This document shows positions 34,094 to 42,615 of a stretch of DNA of 64,000 nt, piece by piece. Every line of letters starts with the position of its first letter. The stretch's first letter is position 1. A program made the position numbers and the translations under genes. The stretch comes from Ruegeria atlantica (GTDB lineage: Bacteria > Pseudomonadota > Alphaproteobacteria > Rhodobacterales > Rhodobacteraceae): positions 1 through 64,000 of the forward strand of contig NZ_WQCG01000002.1 in NCBI RefSeq assembly GCF_013032505.1, in the 5' to 3' direction. The notes under the pieces were generated by a model. The model searched no databases. It was given only the letters and a program-made list of their open reading frames with translations, and was not told where the DNA came from.

Positions 34094-35608
34094 ATGGAAA
34101 TTTTTCCCGCACTTCTTTCGGTCATAACTGATCCCAGTTTGCTATTTGCCATAGTTCTGGCCGCAGCCGTGGGTATGGTTGTTGGGGCCACGCCTGGTCT
34201 GACCGCATCTGCAGCGATTGCCATGCTGTTGCCCATTACGTTCTATATGTCCCCGCTCTTTGCGCTCGCCTTCCTGTATGTGATCGGAAAGTCCGGCCGC
34301 TATGGCGGCTCGATCGCGGCAATTCTGTTCAACACGCCCGGCACTGCGGCCAGTGCTGCGACACAGATCGACGGTTATCCGCTTGCGCGCGCCGGAAAGG
34401 CCGGAAAGGCAATGAAAGTCGCGACCATATCTTCGGTCATTGGTGATCTCATGGGGGATATCCTGCTGGTCATTGGTGTCGGATTCATTGCGGCCATTGC
34501 GCTCAAGCTGGGCCCGCCTGAAACCTTTGCGATCTATTTTGCGGCCTTCGTGGTCATCGGCTCGGTTATCGGCAACTCAATCGTCAAGGGACTGGCATCT
34601 GCTTTAATGGGCATTTTGATCGCTATGGTCGGATTGGACCCCATCTCAAGCGAAGAACGCTATACCTTTGGCTCGTTTGACTTGTCCAACGGGATTGGTC
34701 TTGTGCCCCTGATGATCGGTGTATTCGTTCTGGGTGAGGTTTTTGCCCAGTTGGAAACACGCCGCAAGGCAACAGGCGAAACCGAAGAGAACGAAAGCAC
34801 GGCAGGTGGCAACAACCTAACCTGGGAAGAATACAAACCCTGTCTGCCCCATGCGTTCCGTGGCGGTTTTATCGGTGCAGGCATCGGTGTTCTGCCCGGG
34901 CTGGGTTCAGCCATTGCAGCCTTTATTTCCTACGGTGAAGGCAAACGCCGCGCCAAAAACCCCGAAAAGTGGGGCAAGGGCGCGTTGGAAGGCGTCGCAG
35001 CACCCGAAGCTGCAAACAACGCGGTGTCCGGCCCGTCGATGGCGCCGTTGCTGACGCTGGGGATCCCGGGGTCTACGATTGGCGCTATCCTTTTGGGTGT
35101 TTTCCTGATCCACGGCATTCAGGTTGGGCCAACTCTGTTCCTGACTGACAAAGAGCTGGTCTATAAACTGTTCGCCTGCGGGATGTTGGGTATTCTGGCC
35201 TATGGTCTTATCGGTTACTTCGGTGCCACTCAGGTTGCGGGCCTGATCCTGAAGATCCCCACCAATGTCCTGTATCCGCTGATCTTTCTCACCGCGTTTG
35301 TTGCAGCCTATTCGGCGCGCGGATCAATGTTTGACGTCACGGTCATGACCTGCGCGGGCTTTGCTGGCTGGTTGATGCGTAAATTCGACTTCAACGTGGC
35401 GGCGTTCGTCATTTCCTTCGTGCTAGCCAAAGGTGCGGAAGAGACCTTCCGCCAGTCGTTGCTGATGTCGGAAGGTGGCGCTTTGATCTTTGTCGAACGT
35501 CCGATCGCGCTGGCTTTTCTGGTCATCGGCGCAGGCGCGGTTGCTTTCCGTATCCGAGGGATAATGAAAGAGCGCAAGATCGCAAAGGGAGAGCTGGAAG
35601 ATGCTTGA
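34094..35608 (+). CDS. tctA: Tripartite tricarboxylate transporter large membrane subunit
   Basis: A 504-aa integral membrane protein with about 11-12 hydrophobic segments. Conserved TctA segments include GATPGLTASAAIAMLLP, AAILFNTPGTAASAATQIDGYP and GVAAPEAANNAVSGPSMAPLLTLGIPGS. It starts six bases after tctB and overlaps the lyase gene by eight bases. Secondary, ion-coupled carboxylate uptake. Confidence 0.95.
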   Translation: MEIFPALLSVITDPSLLFAIVLAAAVGMVVGATPGLTASAAIAMLLPITFYMSPLFALAFLYVIGKSGRYGGSIAAILFNTPGTAASAATQIDGYPLARAGKAGKAMKVATISSVIGDLMGDILLVIGVGFIAAIALKLGPPETFAIYFAAFVVIGSVIGNSIVKGLASALMGILIAMVGLDPISSEERYTFGSFDLSNGIGLVPLMIGVFVLGEVFAQLETRRKATGETEENESTAGGNNLTWEEYKPCLPHAFRGGFIGAGIGVLPGLGSAIAAFISYGEGKRRAKNPEKWGKGALEGVAAPEAANNAVSGPSMAPLLTLGIPGSTIGAILLGVFLIHGIQVGPTLFLTDKELVYKLFACGMLGILAYGLIGYFGATQVAGLILKIPTNVLYPLIFLTAFVAAYSARGSMFDVTVMTCAGFAGWLMRKFDFNVAAFVISFVLAKGAEETFRQSLLMSEGGALIFVERPIALAFLVIGAGAVAFRIRGIMKERKIAKGELEDA

Positions 35609-36707
35609 ACACTCCCTATACCGCGATTGCTTTTCCAGCGCCGATATGCGGTCCATCTGGTCGCAACACGCCACGATCTCGGCCTGGCTAAAGGTTGAAC
35701 AGACGCTGGCCCGCCATCAGGCGCTGGAAAACCTGATCCCGCAAGAGGCGGCAGATGCGTTGGATGCAGTTTCGGTCTGTAATCTGGACATCGAGCGCCT
35801 GCACGAAGACATGATGCTTGTCGGGCGTCCGATCGTTGGACTTGTCGAGCAATTGAGAGTCCGGGTCGGCGAGCATGCAACAAAGGTCCACTACAGGGCG
35901 ACAACGCAGGACATCATGGACACTGCGCTGGCTTTGCAAATGAAGATCGGTCTGGTGCACATCCAGACCGGGCTGCAAAGACTGAACAGCGCCATTGAGC
36001 AACAAATCGATCAGCTTGGCGACATTGTCATGATCGGTCGTACGAATGGCCAACATGCCTTGCCCATTCGGGTCGGGACCAAATTGACCGTCTGGAAAGG
36101 CGAACTGCAGAGGCGTGCACAAGCGCTGGAAGAAGCGGGCGCGCGGGGTCTGAATGTTCAGATTGGTGGCCCCGTTGGTGATCTGCAGGGTTACGAAAAC
36201 GGGACGGGGCATCGCATCAAGGAAGGCGTTGCAGCCACCTTGGGTCTGAACACGATTGAACCCCATTGGCAAAACGCACGCGACGGGCTTGCCGACGTTG
36301 TAATTGCGCTGGGCGGATTGTGTGCGACGCTGTGCAAGATCTCGCATAACGTCAATTTGTTGTCTTCTTCAGATATCTCCGAATGGTCCGAAGTGCATGA
36401 AGCCGGTAAAGGCGTGTCTTCGGCTATGGCGCACAAACAGAACCAACGCGCGTCGGAATTTGGAGAGGCTGTCGCCCGGCTTGGACGACAGCGTGCCGAA
36501 CAGATTGGCGAGTTCACCACTCATCAACACGAGCGGTCTGGGGGTATGTGGATTGGCGAATGGATCGTTGTACCCGAGACGTTCCTGCTCACATCAGGCG
36601 CCTTGTCTTGGGTCGAAACGATCTTTGCGAACCTAATCGTGGATTCTGAAGCCATGGCTCTCAAGGTTGCCGATTTTGAGAAAAGCACCGCAGGAAAACC
36701 GCATTAA
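35601..36707 (+). CDS. Aspartase/fumarase-superfamily lyase (CMLE/ASL-like)
   Basis: A 368-aa cytoplasmic lyase or cycloisomerase. Superfamily features are TTQDIMDT at 101-108, GRTNGQHALPIRVGTK at 146-161 and the signature loop SSAMAHKQN at 273-281. It resembles 3-carboxy-cis,cis-muconate cycloisomerase and adenylosuccinate lyase, but at about 370 aa it is short, and position 149 is Asn where adenylosuccinate lyases have His. Being coupled to tctA it probably acts on the imported carboxylate, such as a succinyl adduct or carboxymuconate-like acid. Confidence 0.82.
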   Translation: MLEHSLYRDCFSSADMRSIWSQHATISAWLKVEQTLARHQALENLIPQEAADALDAVSVCNLDIERLHEDMMLVGRPIVGLVEQLRVRVGEHATKVHYRATTQDIMDTALALQMKIGLVHIQTGLQRLNSAIEQQIDQLGDIVMIGRTNGQHALPIRVGTKLTVWKGELQRRAQALEEAGARGLNVQIGGPVGDLQGYENGTGHRIKEGVAATLGLNTIEPHWQNARDGLADVVIALGGLCATLCKISHNVNLLSSSDISEWSEVHEAGKGVSSAMAHKQNQRASEFGEAVARLGRQRAEQIGEFTTHQHERSGGMWIGEWIVVPETFLLTSGALSWVETIFANLIVDSEAMALKVADFEKSTAGKPH

Positions 36708-36770
36708 AGCAGCCAGGTTGGTCATATCACCGCTCGGTTTTCGAACGGTGACTGAGGCCATGGGACAAGC

Positions 36771-37547
36771 TCACTGGGTTTCTGGTCTGAACTGCGGCTC
36801 ACGCTTTTCAAGAAAGGCGTTCATACCTTCTTGCTGGGCAGGCAATCCATACAGCGCTTGATACATTTGCCGTTCAAACCGCAAACCTGTTTCTAGGGTG
36901 CTCTGGTCGGCCATGTTTATACAGGTGCGGGCCATGCTGACGATGTCACCGGCGTAATCTGCGATGGTATCAGCCACCTCATGCGCGGTGTTCAACAAGG
37001 TACCCTCTGCCACTACGCGACTGACCAGACCCATCTGCAAAGCCTCTGACGCGTCAACCATGCGCCCGGTCAGGATCATATCCATGGCCCTGGCACGGCC
37101 GATCAGCCGCGTAAGCCTTTGCGTGCCACCAATCCCCGGAATGCAGCCAATTTTGATTTCGGGCTGACCGAATTTCGCAGTGTCCGCGGCCAGAATGATG
37201 TCACACATCAGCGCAACCTCGCACCCGCCGCCCAGGGCATAGCCACTGACCGCTGCCACCTTGGGCAGACGCAGCGCCGCAAACCTGTCCCATTCGGCAA
37301 AGTAATCGCTGGCCTGCATTGTCGCGCAGGTCTGTACCGCAAGCTCACTGATATCTGCCCCGGCGGCAAAGGCCCGGTCATTGCCTGTCAGGATCAGGCA
37401 GCCGATGCCGGGATCTTTGTCAAACGCGGTCGCGGCGGTCAGGACTTCGTTCATGAGTTGCGTATTCAGCGCGTTTAGCTGATCGGGACGGTTGAAGCGG
37501 ATCGTTGCGACCCGCCCCCGTGTTTCGGTTTCGATAGTCTCAAACAT
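36771..37547 (-). CDS. Enoyl-CoA hydratase
   Basis: A canonical 258-aa crotonase that hydrates trans-2-enoyl-CoA. GYALGGGCEVALMCD supplies the oxyanion hole and Glu110, and GQPEIKIGCIPGIGGTQRL supplies Glu130. It starts two bases after the membrane oxidoreductase stop, so it belongs to the operon with that gene and the adenylation enzyme. A role in a branch of fatty-acid or aromatic acyl metabolism tied to the adenylating enzyme is inferred. Confidence 0.92.
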   Translation of the reverse strand: MFETIETETRGRVATIRFNRPDQLNALNTQLMNEVLTAATAFDKDPGIGCLILTGNDRAFAAGADISELAVQTCATMQASDYFAEWDRFAALRLPKVAAVSGYALGGGCEVALMCDIILAADTAKFGQPEIKIGCIPGIGGTQRLTRLIGRARAMDMILTGRMVDASEALQMGLVSRVVAEGTLLNTAHEVADTIADYAGDIVSMARTCINMADQSTLETGLRFERQMYQALYGLPAQQEGMNAFLEKREPQFRPETQ

Positions 37548-37549
37548 GC

Positions 37550-38863
37550 TCAGCTATCCCAAATTGCGCCATAGGCAGGAATGCCCAGGCTTTCCATGTC
37601 ATGCACAACCTTGCGGGTCAGCTTTTGGTTCGAGATCACGATGACCGCCTCAGCCCCGCTGTCGCGAACGGCTTGCATGGCAAGGGCCGACAGATTGGGT
37701 TTGCCGTCTTTGTCCGTGTCCCAGATCAAAGGCTGCTCGGTGTTGGCTTCGATCTCATCCACCAGCGCGTCACCATAGGTTTTGCGCGGGCTGCGAGTGG
37801 ACCAGATCAGACGGTTTGGCACATCCTTAGCCAACAGATGCGGCAAGATCGGGCCGATACCTGAACCAGTGCCCACATACACCACCTTTTTGAACAGCAC
37901 TTCGATCCGCGCGACACCGGATGTGGTGATGCCCTTGACCCAAACTTTTTTGGGCGGATTGTCAATGAAACGCCCGGTCCAGTCGCCCGCACGGCTGATG
38001 GCCAATCGGTAACCCGGCTGGTCCGGGGATGGGATATTGGCGAATGAGTGATACTCGCCAAACGGGGTGTGGCTGATCGCGTTCGAACTGCCGGGGAACG
38101 GAGTATCTCCATAGTCAAACTGCGCAATCACTGCATGGTTCGACGGCTTTTCGATCCGAACCTTCACGCGTTTCAAGGTCAGCCAAGGGGACAGGATCGA
38201 CAGAGTGATCAGGCAGAGCATCCAGAAGGCCGGGCTGTGCAGCAACATCCCACCCATGTCACTTGTGACCGAGATAGTCTGGGCCCAAAACAACCCCAGG
38301 ACCGTCCAACCGACAAAGCGATGCGTTTTCTCGAACGTATTGTGGAACCGCGCGCGGATCGGGCCGAGAGCCGATATCACCATTATTGTCATCAGGGCGA
38401 CCATTGTCGCGCTTAGGCCCAGTGTCAGATCCGACGGCGCGGTGGCTCCGTCCACGCGGTTCCAAACCATCGCAAAAAGAAGAAAGCCGAACCAGATGGT
38501 CCCGGCCACAGCGCCGCCCGAATGCAACCCGCCGAAGTGGAACACTTTGCCAGCCCCCCAGCGGATCCACAGCGGCCACGATGTGGGAATACGGGTGGCC
38601 AGCCAGAACAGGGTGTTGACCACCCGCTGCTGCCGGATCAGGATGCCCAGGCTGATGTTGATCAACGCCATGTCCGCAATCGGACCAAGCGCAAAAGCGT
38701 TTTCTGTGAACCAGGCCCCGTCGCGCAATCCAATCACAAAGACGGCCAGATTTGCCAACGCAACAAGAATCGCAAGACGTCGGTACTCCATCAGGGCCGG
38801 GTGACGTGTGACACGCCGCCAGTTTAGGCCGCTAGTTTCAAGGTTTGTCGTCTGCGTTGTCAT
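37550..38863 (-). CDS. Membrane ferric-reductase-like NAD(P)-binding oxidoreductase
   Basis: A 437-aa protein with about six membrane helices (residues 30-230) followed by a soluble reductase part. Histidines 109, 114, 174 and 181 in or near helices could ligate haem as in ferric reductases. The soluble part has a degenerate flavin-binding region (EYHSFANI, GDWTGRF) and a clear nucleotide motif GTGSGIGP at 331-338. The ATG at 38863 overlaps the adenylation stop by one base. Electron transfer to or from the adenylate-derived product is speculative; fungal proteins fuse similar parts. Confidence 0.72.
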   Translation of the reverse strand: MTTQTTNLETSGLNWRRVTRHPALMEYRRLAILVALANLAVFVIGLRDGAWFTENAFALGPIADMALINISLGILIRQQRVVNTLFWLATRIPTSWPLWIRWGAGKVFHFGGLHSGGAVAGTIWFGFLLFAMVWNRVDGATAPSDLTLGLSATMVALMTIMVISALGPIRARFHNTFEKTHRFVGWTVLGLFWAQTISVTSDMGGMLLHSPAFWMLCLITLSILSPWLTLKRVKVRIEKPSNHAVIAQFDYGDTPFPGSSNAISHTPFGEYHSFANIPSPDQPGYRLAISRAGDWTGRFIDNPPKKVWVKGITTSGVARIEVLFKKVVYVGTGSGIGPILPHLLAKDVPNRLIWSTRSPRKTYGDALVDEIEANTEQPLIWDTDKDGKPNLSALAMQAVRDSGAEAVIVISNQKLTRKVVHDMESLGIPAYGAIWDS

Positions 38864-40488
38864 CAGTTCAACTCCGCACCGGTTGCTGCGATATGGCTGC
38901 GCGCCAGATCGAGCAGAACACGCTTGTCCAGCTTCCCACGCGGAGTGCGGGGCAGGGCATCCATCGGGACCACAACGGTGGGGCTGCAGTAGTATGGCAG
39001 TCGATCTGATACAGATCGCGCGGCCCTCTTGGGGCATGCCGAAGATGGTGAGATGAAGCTGACCAGATTGCGACTGTCATATTGCAAGGTCACTGCCTGC
39101 TGACAGCAGGGCGATGCCTCAAGCGCCGTCGTAACGCCGTCCAGTTCAACCCGGAAACCGCGTACTTTGACCAGATCGTCAACGCGCCCGAAATGCTCAA
39201 GCTCACCGGTATCCGTCCAGCGGCCCAGATCACGGGTGCGGAACATCATGTGGCCAGGCCGGAATGGGTCAGGCCGGTAACGCTCGGCTGTCAGCTTGGG
39301 GTTGGCGAGGTAACCAGCTGTGACACAATCGCCGCCTGCCCACATCTCTCCTTTCTCGCCGATGGGTAGCGGGCGCAGGTTTTCGTCCAGAACATAGACC
39401 GTGTTGTTCGGTGTAGGGCGCCCAATTGACAGAACCTGCTTGTCGGCGAAGTGGGGCTCGGCTGTATTGATGATGGTGGTCTCGGTTGGACCACAGGAAT
39501 TGTAGAAGGTGCAAAAGGAAGACCAGCGATCGGCCAGCGGTCGCGGACAGGGTTCGCCTGCTACGGCAGCAGTTTTGACCTGAGTGCAACGGGTGTCGTC
39601 TAGCGCGTTCAGGATCGATGGCGTGGCGATCAGAATATCCACATTCTCAGCCGTTTCCTGAATTGACTTGCCGCGAATGACCAGCGTCGCGCCATTGGAT
39701 AAAGCGCCAAGGATCTCCCACGCCGCCATGTCGAATGAGATCGACAGGATCTGTCCGACGCGCAGGCCCGGCCGCATCCCCAGATCTCCGGGGCTGGTCA
39801 GCAGAATGTTAGCCAGATTCCGATGCGTAACCTGTACACCGTTCGGAACGCCGGTTGTGCCTGAGGTGAACAGTATCATCGCCAAGTCGTCCGGGTCGGC
39901 CCGATACGCGGGACCGGGTGCCGGAGCGTCCAGCATCGGGTCAAACATCGTCGTATCAATGGTGATCAGCGTCTGATTCAAGCTAACGGGGACTTGGTCT
40001 GTTAGTTCACTCAGGCTGAGGATGATTTTTGCATCGGTTACCTTGGCAACATGGCGCAAGGTTTCTGTTGGCGCGACACCGACATGCTGGGGAATATAGG
40101 CGGCCCCAAGTTTTATGGCCGCGACGATTCCCACGATCATTTCGATCGAACGGTGCAAGAACAAGCACACAGCGTCGCCGCGTTTCACACCATGGGCGCG
40201 CATGACATTCGCCAGCCGGTTCGAGGCTTCGTCCAGCGTCCGATAGGTGAGGCTATGATCGGCAAATTCTACCGCTGTGGCATCGGCCTGCCTCAGTAAT
40301 GACTGACACAGCGCGTCGGCGATGGTGGCATGGCGAGGCAGAACCTGCGGCCCCCAGCCAAAAGCCAGAAACTGCTCCTGATCTTCGGGGCTCAGCGCAT
40401 CCAGCGCATCCGGCCCTGCAGCGCGAGAGAGGTCGTTTAGCGTCAGAAGGGGGTAGTTTGTCTGGGGATCGGTTGCGATAACGTGCAT
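38863..40488 (-). CDS. Stand-alone AMP-binding adenylation enzyme
   Basis: A 541-aa ANL-superfamily enzyme resembling NRPS adenylation domains. Core motifs are FTSGTTGVPNGVQVTH at 207-221, NSCGPTETT at 330-338, RTRDLGRW at 417-424, GRVDDLVKVRGFRVE at 434-448 and PRTPRGKLDKR at 513-523 with the catalytic lysine at 519. There is no carrier-protein, condensation or thioesterase domain. An N-terminal 50-residue extension precedes the domain. It heads a three-gene operon with the membrane reductase and crotonase. It activates a carboxylic or amino acid; which one is unknown. Confidence 0.85.
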   Translation of the reverse strand: MHVIATDPQTNYPLLTLNDLSRAAGPDALDALSPEDQEQFLAFGWGPQVLPRHATIADALCQSLLRQADATAVEFADHSLTYRTLDEASNRLANVMRAHGVKRGDAVCLFLHRSIEMIVGIVAAIKLGAAYIPQHVGVAPTETLRHVAKVTDAKIILSLSELTDQVPVSLNQTLITIDTTMFDPMLDAPAPGPAYRADPDDLAMILFTSGTTGVPNGVQVTHRNLANILLTSPGDLGMRPGLRVGQILSISFDMAAWEILGALSNGATLVIRGKSIQETAENVDILIATPSILNALDDTRCTQVKTAAVAGEPCPRPLADRWSSFCTFYNSCGPTETTIINTAEPHFADKQVLSIGRPTPNNTVYVLDENLRPLPIGEKGEMWAGGDCVTAGYLANPKLTAERYRPDPFRPGHMMFRTRDLGRWTDTGELEHFGRVDDLVKVRGFRVELDGVTTALEASPCCQQAVTLQYDSRNLVSFISPSSACPKRAARSVSDRLPYYCSPTVVVPMDALPRTPRGKLDKRVLLDLARSHIAATGAELN

Positions 40489-40525
40489 GGCATTCTCCAG
40501 TTCAAGAGGGGGTCACACCATAGTG

Positions 40526-40548
40526 ATAATGGGAAAAATTCCCATTAT
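40526..40548. promoter_or_regulatory. 23-bp palindrome in the divergent promoter of the adenylation operon
   Basis: ATAATGGGAA and TTCCCATTAT flank a central AAA. Directly beside it GATCACATT is repeated at 40550-40558 and 40560-40568. The stretch lies between the divergent adenylation and DUF6502-like genes and is a good operator candidate; no regulator gene lies next to it. Confidence 0.55.
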
Positions 40549-40641
40549 TGATCACATTCGATCACATTTTGAACACGAAAGCGTTGAATTCGTTAATTCT
40601 AGGAAGATGTTATCAGCTACCAACCTGTGACGAGTGCCCAG

Positions 40642-41472
40642 ATGTCGAATGAACCCAAACCTCCCCTTGAAGCCGCGCTGTCTGCGTTGCTGGTCCCGCT
40701 GGCGCAGGCAATGGTTGCGCATGGGGTTACGCTTGGAACCGCAACCGAAGCATTGAAACAGGCCTTGCTGACGGCAGCCGAACAAACTGCGGACGAAAAG
40801 CTAAGCGACAGTCGCGCCAGCCTGTTGACGGGTCTGCATCGCAAGGATGTCAAACGCCTGCGAAATACTGGTGATGATGCCCCCAAGAAGCGCAGCTCCA
40901 ATGCGGCAGCTCTGGTCATCAGTTACTGGTCGACTGCCCCTGAATTTCTGGATGAAACGGGTGCCCCTCGGGTGCTGAGTCGTAAAGGCGACGAAACTGG
41001 TCCGGGATTTGATGACCTGGTGCGACGCACGCGGGTGGACATGGCGCCTGGTACCGTTCTGGAAACACTGATTGACCAAATGAGCGTGGAGCATGGTGAA
41101 AAGGGGCAGCTTCGTTTGGTATCTCAAGCATTTCTTCCAACTGCTGGTAGTGCTGAACAAGTCGCGGCCTATGAGGCAACGCTGTCCGCACATTTAGAGG
41201 CGGCAACGCAGAACCTGTTGGCAGAACCGGACGCACCTCGCAATTTCGACCGTGCAGTGCGGTATTCACATCTGTCGCCAGAGTCGATTGACGAATTGCG
41301 CCAACTTTCGTCTGAGCGGGCGCAATCGTTGTTGCAAGAGGTCAATACTCTCGCCCGGGGGTTGCAGGAAAAGGAGAGTGACGGCGGACACAGCGGTCGG
41401 TTTGCAATGGGTGTGTTTGTCCTGCCCGCACCGCAGCAGCCGCAAGGCAAATTCACGGAAGAGGATGAGTAA
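40642..41472 (+). CDS. DUF6502-family protein
   Basis: A 276-aa cytoplasmic protein resembling the DUF6502 family. It has the family features PLAQAMVAHGVTLGTATEALKQALL, TGLHRKDVKRLR and VISYWSTAPEFLDETGAPRVL. The N-terminal part looks like a winged-helix region, so a regulatory role is possible. ATG 40642 is chosen over GTG 40627 without strong ribosome-site evidence. It lies two bases before a DUF5666-like gene. Function unknown. Confidence 0.7.
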   Translation: MSNEPKPPLEAALSALLVPLAQAMVAHGVTLGTATEALKQALLTAAEQTADEKLSDSRASLLTGLHRKDVKRLRNTGDDAPKKRSSNAAALVISYWSTAPEFLDETGAPRVLSRKGDETGPGFDDLVRRTRVDMAPGTVLETLIDQMSVEHGEKGQLRLVSQAFLPTAGSAEQVAAYEATLSAHLEAATQNLLAEPDAPRNFDRAVRYSHLSPESIDELRQLSSERAQSLLQEVNTLARGLQEKESDGGHSGRFAMGVFVLPAPQQPQGKFTEEDE

Positions 41473-41474
41473 GT

Positions 41475-42344
41475 ATGGATGTGTTTCTTCGTGTGCTCGC
41501 GACATTGCTCATTGTGTCTTGGCTGTCCGCTCCGAGTAATGCAGAGGACAACGCCAAAACCGAGCGCGAAGGCGGTATTATCGGTACGGGTATCGTTGGG
41601 ACAATTACCCATCTGGGCAGCATCCATGTGAATGGGCAGCATATTCTGTTCGACGACGAGATGCAGGTTGCCGGTTCGGTGCCCGTGATTACTGCGGGCG
41701 AGTTGAAGCCGGGTCACACCGTTGCAGTCATAGCGACTCGGGATAATGGCGGGTGGCACGCACAGAATATCCGGCAAGTCCTGCCCTTGGTCGGACCTGC
41801 GACGGCTGTGCGGGACGGCTTGGTATCAGTTCTTGGGACCGAAGTTACAGTCGCAGGTCGTGCTGACATTCAGGTTGGCGATTGGGTCGCAATCAGCGGG
41901 TTGTGGGAAGGTCAGGCTGTGCGCGCCTCACGCATCGAAAAACTGACAAACACCGAGCATCAAGCAAGGCTGTCGGGCACTTACCTTGGGCTTGACGCTC
42001 AGGCCCGAGCATTGATCGGAGCAAGCGCTATCAATGGATTTGAACCGCAACATCTGTCACCCGGTGACCTTGTCCGCGTGATCGGACAGCCAACACCGGA
42101 TGGGATCAAGGCAGAGCGGTTGGAAACAGGTTTGTTCGCCGGTGCGGTCGGCGTTGTTCAGGTTCAGGGCTATTACTCTGCACCTCAGCCTAGTGGACTT
42201 TATACGGTTCTGGGAAGCGGCATGGTCGCCTATAGCGATCAACCCGAAATGATCGACCCGAATACCCGTGTTATCCGCTGTGGCGATGGCAGTGATCTGG
42301 TAGATTCAGGCAACGCTGAAATCTTTGGTCAGCTGGGGTGTTGA
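41475..42344 (+). CDS. Secreted DUF5666-like protein
   Basis: A 289-aa exported protein; the signal peptide ends near SNAEDN. The mature part repeats short beta-rich units with G-x-V-x-V and GDxVxVxG patterns (for example ELKPGHTVAVIA, IQVGDWVAISGLW, LSPGDLVRVIGQ), as in DUF5666 OB-like domains. It is probably co-transcribed with the DUF6502-like gene immediately upstream. Function unknown. Confidence 0.65.
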   Translation: MDVFLRVLATLLIVSWLSAPSNAEDNAKTEREGGIIGTGIVGTITHLGSIHVNGQHILFDDEMQVAGSVPVITAGELKPGHTVAVIATRDNGGWHAQNIRQVLPLVGPATAVRDGLVSVLGTEVTVAGRADIQVGDWVAISGLWEGQAVRASRIEKLTNTEHQARLSGTYLGLDAQARALIGASAINGFEPQHLSPGDLVRVIGQPTPDGIKAERLETGLFAGAVGVVQVQGYYSAPQPSGLYTVLGSGMVAYSDQPEMIDPNTRVIRCGDGSDLVDSGNAEIFGQLGC

Positions 42345-42615
42345 AGCCCGCGATCCCGTCTTGACCTTCATATGATGCCTTTGAACTGAATAGAACTGGC
42401 GGCACCCTTGATCTGTACTGGGCTTCCAATACTGGGCTTCCAATCCTTACGGGGCACATCAAAATTTCGAGGACACGAAAGCGTGTCAGAAATGAAACTC
42501 GAGGTTACTTGCCCCAGAGGCAATACTGAACTTATCGTCTCACACACGTTAGGTGCCCTGCGGGCAGCGCTGGGCAATTCCTCTGATCGAGCAAGTTTTT
42601 GAGAAGGTAGGCCAG
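42345..42615. other. Intergenic region with a 14-bp tandem repeat
   Basis: ACTGGGCTTCCAAT occurs twice head to tail at 42417-42430 and 42431-42444. The rest shows no recognisable gene; a 36-codon frame (42492-42602) is not conserved to my knowledge. It should contain the promoter of the PhyH gene. Confidence 0.45.

Noticed and set aside
36727-36751. Hairpin TCACCG/CGGTGA between the lyase and crotonase genes as a terminator
   Set aside because: The stem is only six pairs with a 13-base loop and no U-tract, so it is too weak to call.
42408-42602. Small open frame in the gap before the second PhyH gene
   Set aside because: It spans the tandem repeat, lacks a ribosome site and is not recognisable.
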